Assembly: GCA_035048495.1 (NCBI GenBank)
Contig: CM068549.1
Span: forward strand, 17,455,103 to 17,519,102
Length of the DNA: 64,000 bases
Source of the DNA: Euptelea pleiosperma
Taxonomy: Eukaryota > Streptophyta > Magnoliopsida > Ranunculales > Eupteleaceae
Direction of reading: 5' to 3'
Positions within the stretch are counted from its first letter, which is position 1. The number at the start of each line of letters is the position of its first letter. Under the pieces are notes generated by a model that ran no database searches, had not been told where the DNA came from, and worked only from the letters and a program-made list of their open reading frames with translations. Below, one piece after another: positions 11,964 through 22,300 of this stretch. The position numbers were made by a program, and so were the translations under genes.

Positions 11964-13077
11964 CTTACTCCTTTGTGGAAATCTCTAACATTGATTAAGG
12001 GATGTCAAGGTAGTTTATCTTCATATGTTGTCAGATGGCTGATTATCTAGTTAAAGTCAGCTTGAGTAGTGATTTCTAACCATTGGATTTAAGCATTTTC
12101 TATTAGGGGCTTCATGAACAAGCTTATGGATGGGTTCAATGCCCATGATAAATGATGCTCAAATCCAATGGCTATAAATCACAGAAGAGGTGGGACAAAC
12201 ATTCATAGGTCAGTGGGCCCATGCCACTTGGCATTTTTGGAGGAAGGATGTATCAAACTTTTGAAAAATGTTTGTTGGGGGGTCACAAAATCCAAATATA
12301 TTTATTGATGGGGTAGAGTAGAACAGCCGTTATAATAGTAAAGCCCCAACCTATTACGTTTACCCTGTTGTAGACCCAAAAAATGGATGTCCGTTTAACA
12401 TCTGTTATTAAGAATAAGAAAATAAGGCCATTATTTAATAAAAAAACTATTTGTTATTGTTGGAAATTGAGGAGATGGTTTATTATTAGATTAAGTTGTA
12501 CAGGAAGAGAAAGGCATCTCCTTCGAGGATATCGTCTTCAGATAGTCGGAATTAGCAAGCAGGAGGGATTAGGGTTTGGAGATTGATTAGATTTTTGGCG
12601 ATGTTTTATATATGCCGGTGATTGTTGTTTTTTTATTTTTATTTCTCTTTGTATATTGATTAGGCTTTTGGTAAGCTTGAAGGTCTTTATCTAAAAACCG
12701 CTTGTTATCATTATCGAGTTTTTTTTTTAAATAATAATTTGTTGGCCCCGTTTTTTTTACTCAGACGTGATTGATATGACCCCACTATAATGGTAACGTT
12801 AAGGGAGCATCGTACCATTGTTTATTTTTTATCTGAATAATTAAATTAAGCAACTTACGGTCAAGGACAACTATGGTGTTCTTCCCATCTAGCAAGCAAG
12901 AATTTGAGCCATAATGGAAGGTTCCGCTCTACAAAATTTTGCCCCATGCAATATTTGATCGAATTGGGTTACACGAAACAAGGCCACTAATTTGTACGAG
13001 GTGGGGTCCATGATATTTCTTGGAATATTTTCCCCGTCAAATCACGTGGGCTCTACCTTTGGTATATTAGTTGGTAA

Positions 13078-13335
13078 ATTTTTTTATGTGGACCCGTTTT
13101 CCTTGTGGAGCCATCTCAAATGCTGCCATATATACATGGCCGATTTGAAGATTCTTACCATTGTCCCATGCATTCTTGTCGTGTACATATGGCAGCCTTG
13201 AAATGTCTCCACATCTCCGGATAGAAAAAGGGCCCACATAAAAAGATTTGGCCACTCACTCTAGTCATGTACATATGGCAGCACTTGAAATGTCTCCACA
13301 TCTCCACATAGAAAAAGGATCCACATAAAAATAAA
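13078..13335. mobile_element. Foldback element with a doubled right arm (copy B)
   Basis: Counterpart of 10598-10862 with the same three-arm layout. Small substitutions and a slightly shorter left arm distinguish it. Confidence 0.6.
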
Positions 13336-13575
13336 AAAAAATTAAAAAAATTGGCCCTTGTTTACATAGACACCATTGTAGTCGAGGTGAGGGGAGAGAG
13401 GAGAATTCCTAGTCTGTTCAGCCACAGCAACAGTGTTTCGGTGCGGGGTTCCTCCTTTGTAGGACATGTCAAATAAAACTTTGAAATTTTGCTAGAAATT
13501 TTCCTAAGGAGGGTGATGATTATTCTAATGAAAAAGAAAAAGTACTTTCCAATTCTACAATTGTTTTATTTCTTA

Positions 13576-13862
13576 AGGCGTGTTTGATTGCATAGAAAAT
13601 TTCTTCAAGAAAATATATGTAAATGCCTTAAATAGATGATTGACTGCTACCAAGAACACATAATATTTCAATAATGTGAGAAAATAAAGGTGTATTTTAA
13701 GGTGAAAATGAATTCTCATCTATCTCGATGGGAAATGAATTACGGGCTTAGTAAGGAAAATTATATTATACAGATTTAAAATGACTATCTAACATTAATG
13801 GACAGTGATGTTTTCCCAAGAAAAATACAATTTTCCCACTTGGCAATCAAACACAACCAACC
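13576..13862. mobile_element. Tourist-like MITE, first of an adjacent pair
   Basis: Ends AGGCGTGTTTGATTGC and GCAATCAAACACAACC with TTA at 13573-13575 and 13863-13865. The right TTA also serves as the left TTA of the next element. Confidence 0.7.
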
Positions 13863-13865
13863 TTA

Positions 13866-14159
13866 GGTTGTGTTTGATTGCACAGAAAATTTTTCCGAGA
13901 AAATACATCTGGGATATGCCTTAAATGGCTGATTGATTGCAACTGAGAACACATTTCAATCATGTGAGAAAATGAAGGTGTATTTTCAGGTGGAAATGAA
14001 TTCTCACCTATCTGGATGGGAAATGAATTCTGGGCTTAGTAGGAAAATTATCCAGATTTAAATGGCTTGTTAGAGAAACTTATACTGGCTATTTAACAAT
14101 TGACTGTTGCGTTTTTCTAGGAAAAATTGCATTTTCCCACTTCGTAATCAAACATAGCC
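13866..14159. mobile_element. Tourist-like MITE, second of an adjacent pair
   Basis: Ends GGTTGTGTTTGATTGC and TAATCAAACATAGCC, with TTA at 13863-13865 and 14160-14162. Internal sequence is clearly related to the neighbour at 13576-13862. Confidence 0.7.
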
Positions 14160-14636
14160 TTAGTAATTTTTAATGTCATTGTGGCAAAACATGCTTGGAC
14201 TTGACCATATCAAGCATCAAACTGCTACAAGACAAGTGATAGGTACAATTGAATCAGATGAGGCCAAGAAGCCATGTGGGAATTTGCCAACGACCCAGAC
14301 TTAGACGTAGTTGTGATCAATCCTGGAACTGTAATTGGCCCTTTTTCTTGAAGGTACTCTTTCCACCCTTAACTTCTTCTATGCTAAAAATGGTTCTCCA
14401 TGAAGGAGTAGAATGCATTTGAAATGCTGACACTCATTTCAACAACTCATACATCAATTTCACTGCTGCATTGCTATACAAAAACTGCGTTTGGGTAAGC
14501 TTAAAAATCGCAATAAGCCAACATTTGTGATTTTTAAGCACTTATACAAAAAATAAGTCGTTCAGTGCAATATAAAAATCCCTTTTAAAAAGTGGGTGTT
14601 TGGCAACATAAAAATTTAGAAAGTTAGTATGGATGT

Positions 14637-15934
14637 TGTGGGTGCCGTATTTTCCAGCTAGTCAAAATTGGACACGTATCTCTGGCTTAGCACGTGCGGT
14701 TTCAAATACACGACGCGTGTTAGACGACAGCACGCGAGAGTTAATGCGCTGGAATCATCATCAAGAGCAATAAACTGCCAATCGTGTCGCTCGATTTCCA
14801 TTACTTGGAAATGCCACGTGTCAGGATTGTTTTATCGACACATGGAAGTGATGCTGACAGAGAATATTAGCGTCTCAGCCTTTAATATGCCGGGAAGTAT
14901 TCAATCTTGCCCGACATATTGATGAGCCTCATCCCACCGAGATCAACTGGATAGACGGGATCTTCTACAATCTCATCCCGGGAACTCAAGGTTCTCTTCC
15001 CGGGAAAACTCAAGTATATCATCCCGGGAACTCCAAACATGTCATCCCGGGAACTCATCCTGGCAATTCAAGTATATCATCCCGGGAATTCCAAACATGT
15101 CATCCCGGGAACTCATCTTGGCAACTCAGGTATATCATCCCGGAAACTCCAAATATGTCATCCCGGGAACTCATCCTGGCAACTCAAAGTATAGATTCCC
15201 GGGAACTCTGAACATCTCATCCAGGGACATCCTCCCGGCAAGGTCAAATTATTGGCTGGATGCATTTATCCCGACAAGGTCATCAGACTTGCTTGACGGG
15301 ATCTATTTCAATATCATCCCGTCAAAGCCAGATAATGTCAAATGACTTACGTGGCATGATCTCTTACATACGAGGTAAGTATTCTGAATACCATCGATTT
15401 CTTAACTAATGAATATTGGCCACGTGGCAGCTAGTTGAATTATCACGGATTCGACATCACCTTATCTGAACACCTGACACGGAGGATGCCACCTCAGTAT
15501 TATTTCAGTTATTTCAGGTATAACTGAATCAAGAAAGTCAAAGTTTAAACCGACAGATTCTGTTTTATAACAGAATCTATCTGAGTCATCATTGACTGAT
15601 AATGACTAGACACGTTGAAGGTGAGTCACGCCAGTTCCAAGGCTATAAATACAAGACCTTCAGAACTGAGAAAAGGATCTTGCTCTCCAGATCCAGATAG
15701 CTTAAACTCTGAAATCTTTTACTATTTCCTAAAACCTGTTACATTTCCTAAGCTGACTTGAGCGTCGGAGCCTTGTCAACAGGTACAACCAAATCTCATC
15801 TGGAGATCATCCTATCCTTCGCAGAGGAGAAAGCAGTTTCATCCTGGAGCATCAGAGTCGTCCGATCATCACCATAATCCGAATCGTCTGACCTCAAAGA
15901 TTGTGTGGGTTAGATCAGATATTTTTCTCCCACA
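14637..15934 (+). mobile_element. Ty3/gypsy-type solo LTR, 1298 bp
   Basis: Starts TGTGGG and ends CCCACA, with a perfect 5-bp TSD GATGT at 14632-14636 and 15935-15939. Copy A has one GATGT at the matching site, so this is a precise insertion with a visible empty site. It contains CTATAAATACAAG (TATA, about 15644) and TTGAGCGTCGGAG followed by CAGGTACAAC, a sequence seen in many plant gypsy R/U5 regions. No internal domain follows, so it is a solo LTR. It sits inside the MITE at 14485-16146. Confidence 0.85.
15014..15230 (+). repeat. 58-bp tandem repeats inside the solo LTR
   Basis: Units start at 15014, 15072, 15130 and 15189 (the last partial). Each carries two TCATCCCGGGAACTC blocks, so a smaller half-unit is visible. 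The region is U3 of the LTR, upstream of the TATA box, where enhancer repeats often lie. Confidence 0.85.
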
Positions 15935-16616
15935 GATGTGTTTCATATTTTAACTTTTAAAGTCAAAAACTAACTTAAAACTGAAGTTAACATTTTTATC
16001 TTTTAACTTCTGAGAGAATTACTTCTCAAAAAATTAGAAGTCCTCTTAACGCTTGTTATTTCTCTGACTTTTTTTAGAGGTAAAAATTCAACTACTAACG
16101 TCTACTACAAGTAGAAGTGCTTTTACTTCTCGTTCCCAAACAACCCCTTACTCCTTTGTGGAAATCTCTAACATTGATTAAGGGATGTCAAAGTAGTTTA
16201 TCTTCATATGTTGTCAGATGGCTGATTATCTATTTAAAGTCAGCTTGAGTAGTGATTTCTAACCATTGGATTTAAGCATTTTCTATTAGGGGCTTCATGA
16301 TCAAGCTTATGGATGGGTTCAATGCCCATGATAAATGATGCTCAAATCCAATGGCTATAAATCACAGAAGAGGTGGGCCAAACATTCAAAGGTAAGTGGG
16401 CTCATGCCACTTGACATTTTTGGAGGAAGGATGTATCAAACTTTTGAAACATGTTTGTTGGGGGGGTCACAAAATCCAAATATATTTATTGATGGGGTGC
16501 CCTAAATAGCACCCTTTATATTGTTGTTGTGTTAGGAACACCAACAAAGTTGTGGGACAAACCATGAATTCCTCCTCTTGTTTTTTGTTTTTTACAGTCA
16601 GGCTAAACTTTGGTCC

Positions 16617-16818
16617 AAAAGGAAAAGACTAGTCGGGGAACTGACTCGGGATCCGAGGACGTTCACTTGTGCTCTCGGCCCCGTGGATTTCACGAAATCC
16701 AAGTGGTTAAGTTTTGGTAAAGTGAATGCCAGCTCGGCACTGTCAACCATCATTGGATTTTGTGAAATCCACTGCCGAGATCTCGAGAGTCCTCGGATCC
16801 TGTTCCTTTTTGTAATGA
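16617..16818. mobile_element. Palindromic-core MITE, copy 1
   Basis: GGATCCGAGGAC (16649) faces GTCCTCGGATCC (16789-16800). Inside are GTGGATTTCACGAAATCCAA and GGATTTTGTGAAATCCAC arms around a GTCAACCA core. Related copies are at 18931-19081, 52570-52776 and 61478-61640. Outer ends are approximate. Confidence 0.6.
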
Positions 16819-16974
16819 AGAATGTGGATTTAACTTTATTTCCATCCATGGATTGGATCAAGAACGTAATTAATGGATCATGCGGGACGATGGGGAACAG
16901 AATTGGATTTTGTTATATAGATCTGAGTAAAGATCAATATGAAAAGATCCAGAATCCCAAGATCAGTCCTAGGC

Positions 16975-18207
16975 TAGGCCGCAACTTGGGTGGGCTCAAT
17001 CCGACTTTGGGTTAGGGTTGGGTTGGCTCCTTCAGTAGTTGTGTTGGGCTCGGGCGTAGATTTTGACAACCTGATCAAATAGGGCTGAGACTTAAACCCA
17101 ACCCGAGCCCGACATACACTACACACATACACACATTCTGGGTGGCATTTTGGCCCGTCGGGCTGGGCTAACCCGACCCGAGGCGTGGACCAGGCCTGGA
17201 AAAATCATCCCATGTGAAAATATTTTTTTACCTTCAAAAAATTTAAGGGTGTGTTGATCGGGCCATATTGGGCTGGAATGGGCTTGTCGGGCCGAGCTGG
17301 GTTGGGCTGGGCCGGCACAGGACGCGGGCCAAAATGCCAAATTGAGACACATTATCAAAGACATGCTTGAGACAAATCCATGGAGGTGGTCCACTGCAAG
17401 AGATGCATCACATCACCTCATTGTTATGTTGTTGATAATGGAGGTACGTTTTAGTCTTGGCTGAAGCTGTGAGTTTCGCCAATGTGTAAGTCTTATTCTG
17501 CTGTAAACTCGTGTTACCATTCGCAGTTGTGTTACTTTCTACAGTTGAAGGCAAATTATTTGGCATTTATAGGAGCAAGATTCTACGGAGAATTTTGAAC
17601 TTGTCGTTCTTGTATGAATAAACCTGTAAAGATGATTGATATAAATGTACATATATTTTGTTAATGTTGGTTCATAGCCTTAAAGGTTGGGTTTGGGCTA
17701 GGGTTGACCCCCAACCTAGGACTGTCAACGGATACCATTCGGATCGAATACAAGCATATCCGAATCCAAATCTGGAAAAAAATCCATATCTGAATCCGAT
17801 TCGATATCCGGTGGATATTCTAAATCAATATTCGAATTCGAATCTGATTAACTTATCGGATATCCGATCCGAAAATTGGATATATATAATATATTATTAT
17901 ATTTACATAACAATAAATATATATGTAAAATAATTATAAATATTATATTTATATTTAATATGGTAAATATAATATAATCTATTTATTATAAATATAATTA
18001 TTAAATAATATATCGGATCGGATATTATCGAATCAAATATATCAATATCCGAATCCGTATCCGAAAACTATTCGAATATTAAAATGATGCCCGAATCCGA
18101 ATCCGGTATCCAAAATTTTTGGATAATATCCGATTTTTCGAATACGGATTCGAATTTTCGACTATCCATTGACAGCCCTACCCCAACCCACCAGAGTTGC
18201 AGCCTTA
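16975..18207. mobile_element. hAT-like element rich in GGGTTGGG, split by a nested MITE
   Basis: Ends TAGGCCGCAACTTGGG and GAGTTGCAGCCTTA match the ends of the better preserved element at 43817-44416, and both contain repeated GGGTTGGGTTGGG/CCCAACCCGA. Here the element is expanded by the insertion at 17718-18180 and by other sequence at about 17110-17660. The TSD is not readable. Confidence 0.5.
17718..18180. mobile_element. hAT-type MITE, 463 bp, perfect 8-bp TSD
   Basis: Terminal repeats TAGGACTGTCAACGGATA and TATCCATTGACAGCCCTA, flanked by CCCCAACC at 17710-17717 and 18181-18188. The interior is made of degenerate CCGAATCCGAATCC and GATATCCG units around an AT-rich centre. An 8-bp TSD and TAGG ends fit the hAT superfamily. 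No transposase is encoded. Confidence 0.85.
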
Positions 18208-18930
18208 ATCCAACCTGGTCAAACTAGAAATTAGGATCTAAACCCGATCCAAATAAAAAAAAACGGATAACTTAGGTTTGTAACCAACCCATTTTCATTA
18301 GGACCCTATTTTGAACTGCAAAATATAGATTTGGATTGGCTCAAAACTCGGGTCTGACCTGCCCCATTTCATTCCTTACCAAGCCCAGTTCTTTAAATGG
18401 GTCAGATCTAGGTATATACTAATCTGAATCTGATATTGGACATTTCGATTATGATCCAAAATTGGATCCAACTCAGATCCATAACACATAATCTAAATCT
18501 AAATCATGATCCATACGTGAAGATCTAGATCTGACCCAAGCGGGTTGGATCTACTACAATATAACTATTTAGTATGATCCAATCGATTCTGCCCGATCCG
18601 ATGGTGTAAAAGCTAAACCTGAACCTGCCAGACCCGACTTGTGTTGGACTATTTAGATCCACATATGACCCATTTTAGTTTTTAGCTCTCTTTCTTTCCT
18701 ACAATTATTTTCTCCAAAAAAAAAATCCATTTCCGAAATTTGTTTTTATTGGAAATCATTTTGTTTGGATTTGCTTTTCCACATGAAAATGATTTTCAAA
18801 GAACCAAACACAGACCGTAGGGAGTGAGCTACCCTCTTTATGTCATTTTATTAAGAAAAATGAAAGAAAAAGATTTTTTTAAAGCATAAATAATTTGCTT
18901 TTTCTAAGTAACTTGTGTTTTAAAAATAAG
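18208..18930. other. No gene seen
   Basis: Contains degenerate repeats of GATCC/GACCC and AATCTGAATCTG type, probably decayed MITE-derived sequence. There is no conserved reading frame. Confidence 0.4.
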
Positions 18931-19081
18931 GAGGTCCGGCTCATAGGACCCCCTTTTTCTGATCCCTCTCGGGAGTCGTGTTCTCGGCTGTGGATTTCAC
19001 GAATCCAACAGTGGTTGATAGCGCTGAGCCAAGAACATGACTCCCGAGTGGGGTCAGAAAAAGGGGGTCCTCAGAGCCTCC
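18931..19081. mobile_element. Palindromic-core MITE, copy 2 (best preserved ends)
   Basis: A 151-bp near-complete hairpin: GACCCCCTTTTTCTGA on the left faces TCAGAAAAAGGGGGTC on the right. The centre has GTGGATTTCACGAATCCAAC and GGTTGATAGCGCTGAGCC. AAATAAG lies on both sides (18924-18930, 19082-19088), a 7-bp part of a probable longer TSD. Confidence 0.75.
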
Positions 19082-19349
19082 AAATAAGAATGTACCAAAG
19101 CGATAAGCATGACGAAACAAGAAACAAAATGCTAACAAGGGCGTGAACTCATGAGGCGAAACAGAAGAGCTTTAACATAGGTTATTGTTCCATGACAGTG
19201 CCGAAATGGGACTCGGACTATTTTACAGATGAGTAATGTAACTTGTTAAATGCACACAATTCCTTCAAGAAAGTGACAGTTATGATACAAGAACAATTCA
19301 CATAACTGTTGAAACCAACCAAGTATTTAAAAAGGGAACTGGAAATCCA

Positions 19350-22300
19350 TCATGAGGGAAGATCAGTACCCTTTTCATATAGTATGTGCTCTTGTTCTAA
19401 TGTGGTCTCATCTCCGATAACTGAAACCCACGTCTCCGCTATCTTTTTCAACTTCCCATCCAATATCTCGACTAGAGTGAATGCTCGCACCGTGCCTTTG
19501 GATTCAGGCGCACAAAGAGAGGTTTCATCTTTAATGAAGCTTCTGCTACTGGTTCCTGGTTCACCAATCGATCTTTTCACCCTTGGTACAATCGCTCCAT
19601 TTAGATAAATAGTGTTGTCAGCTCCAACCACAATCATCTTCCTAAGACCATGTCTATGTGCCAGTTCTTTATGCATATGGCCAAACACAACCAAAGGAAT
19701 AGAGAATCGGGTGGTTTCATTCAAGTCGGATATGGCTTGAGCTAGATCTGTACCAATAAGATGTGTTCTAAACATAGAGAACATACACATTCATCTAAAC
19801 AGAAAAACATGAATTGCATGATTAAAGGATTTTACCTGGATCACCATAGTCACCACCTCCAAACACCCAGTCTCTTCCACAAATGTCATTCATCTTAGAT
19901 CCTAGACCTGCACAAAATGTGAAGTTTGAGTTTCAGTATAAAATTAGCACATGTCCTCATGCAACAAAAGCAAGACATTGAATTTGACAGCCTGATGCAC
20001 CTGTGGGTCCATTGTGTGCAAGAAGTACAACAGAATGACCCTCCGGCGTCCCTAGAGCAGCTTCTATAATTTTCTTTGCACTTCCATCCATGTCATGGAC
20101 TCCATATCTGAAAGAATATGGTTTCATTTGGATAAGTTGAAATAAAAGCTGTATATAAAGGTAGTTCTTGGATCTGATAATTTCCTCAGCATGGACGGAA
20201 GAAGTTTAGTTTTACTCTATCAGATGCACATCAGAAAGATGGGAGAATCCAAGAAAGAAAGATGAAAATATTATAAATGCAATCCCAAGTTTGAGAATAA
20301 TCTCATGGGGACCAATGCCAATAATTTGCAGACCAAGTGGGAACAAAAAAAAGTTAAGGAAATGACTACTATTAGATATATCTCCTAAAAAGCATGCCAA
20401 TATAAAAGGATTTGGAAATGTAAACATAAAATTGAAATGAGCCAGAGGGAAAGAATGAAAAACAAAAATGAGACTAAGTGGGGTTATCTCGTTCTAACAA
20501 TACAATGCACTGACCTTGCAGATAGAAGCCTTTTTCGGAACAATGTGTCGCCCCCACAAGAAAATGGGCGTCCGCCAACAACACTCAGCTTTAACATAGG
20601 AAAGTCCAAACGACGATATCCGACGTGCTCCTCACCAAGACTGATCATAAAAGAAAAGCATTATCAACTGTACCCTGAAATTTGAAACAACTCTTTAACA
20701 GTTTCAAGTGTGACATGCTACAAACCAAACATCATATAAAGTTTTTTTTTTTTTTTTGTTCAAATAAATAGAGTAATATACATGAGCGTGTGTGTGCATA
20801 AATGTCAATGATGTAACAAAATATGTGGTATATCATATATGACATAAATATGCCACCAGGGTTCATGGCAGCTCCATCCTATTGGCATGGAAAGCTTAGC
20901 AGGTAGAGGATTGTGACTGACTCCCAACTTTTAAGGTTAGTATAACCTGCACAGCTTACCCAATTATCACAGTGAAAAAAAAGAAACAATTGCCGACGCT
21001 ACCAACTACAGTGTAGCAATAAGCAATGACAGAAATAGGTGGGAGAAAAAGGAGGATGTCATGGTAAGTGAAGTCATAGAGCAATAAAAGTTGAAGTATG
21101 AGATAGTTCAGAGATCATTCAGAAAATCTAAATTCTAAAGTACCTAACATCAAAAGCCAAGGCCTTTTGATTATTTGTAAGTCCGAAGATTCGATAAACT
21201 CACCATTCCAGTTGAAGTTGGACTCGATCTTTCTTCCTAACATTCAGATCAAATAAGTTAATTAGCATCATAAACATGCATTTTCAAAGCACATGAAAGA
21301 CATTTAGCAACCAGTCATAAATCAGTCTTGGGACATTTTTGGCAATGGAAATTCTAGGAAAATTATAAATTTGTTATCCTGCAGCTCTTATGGGGAAAAT
21401 ATCAAAACGAATATATATATATATAAAACAAATCTCATGACATGTTTGTGGGAAAATGGGGACAAATGAATTTGTCTTGTATATTTATCCTCCTGGGACC
21501 TTAAAGATTTTATCTATTTCATAAAACTCAAAAGATATCCTTTTGAAAATATTGGAGATATGTATGATAGACCTATTATTTAATCTACAGAGTAGTCAAT
21601 GATAACAAATGCTGAAGAGAATAAACAGTCTCAAAGCATGTTCCTTGAAAATTTGCATCTCTTTAAACATTAAATCTATCAAATATGGGTGATATTAAAG
21701 TGTGGACTATATATAACAGTTAAGCTTACTTTTGGGAGAACTGTTGAGTGCTCCAAGAGTCATGGTTCCCCAAAATAACTGCTTTTGCAATTTTAAGATT
21801 TGCGATGCTTCTGACGAGTTCAACATTCTCATTACCAAAATCACCTGATGAAGTCAAAAGAAAGTATGCTGAGGAGCTTGAAAAATCGACCAGTCAGATT
21901 GGGAAAACAAGCAAGTGAACGATTGAAAAAAGCAATCAAAATCATAAAGTTAATTTGAAAAGATAGAACTGAACCAAATTTCATGCCATCCAGCTAACAT
22001 CTGGTGTATACATGGCAAGCAGAGAAAGAAAGACGTGCCTGTAAACAGTACCAAGTCTGGCTGCATCCAAAATAAAATGATGTCAGCTTTGTATTGGATT
22101 TATACAGGCACACAACGAACAAGTGGGATATTAGTTCAAACAACCCTATAGCAAAACTAAAATACTTTAAAAGATTACTCCATAAAAAAAGGTAACTGTG
22201 CATGTAACAGTACTAGGCCATGGATAAGAATTTCTTAAAACGATTTATAGTCAACATCCAATTAAAAATGATTATCTCCGCTATAATTGGAAGATTCATT

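Larger units (their letters stand above)
9829..12311. repeat. Tandem duplication, copy A
   Basis: Starts with GGGGTAGAGTAGAACAGCCG and ends with AATCCAAATATATTTATTGATGGGG; the next copy starts immediately after. The two copies match along their lengths, including the order of embedded foldback and MITE sequences. Copy A lacks the solo LTR present in copy B, and has one Tourist-like MITE where copy B has two. No coding sequence is supported in either copy. Confidence 0.85.
12312..16495. repeat. Tandem duplication, copy B
   Basis: Homologous to 9829-12311. It differs by a solo LTR plus 5-bp TSD (14637-15939), by a second Tourist-like MITE, and by about 130 bp at 13438-13570 absent from copy A. 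The right boundary is where ATTGATGGGG is followed by TGCCCTAAATAG instead of TAGAGTAGAAC. Confidence 0.85.

Noticed and set aside
15014..15230. Regularly spaced repeats looking like a CRISPR array
   Set aside because: The 58-bp units are contiguous tandem repeats without unique spacers, inside a plant LTR.
19350..19790. The last phosphoesterase exon read as a 146-aa gene starting MCMFSMF
   Set aside because: The first 14 codons are intron. The acceptor ACAG at 19751-19748 joins in phase with the previous exon and restores the conserved GDPD.
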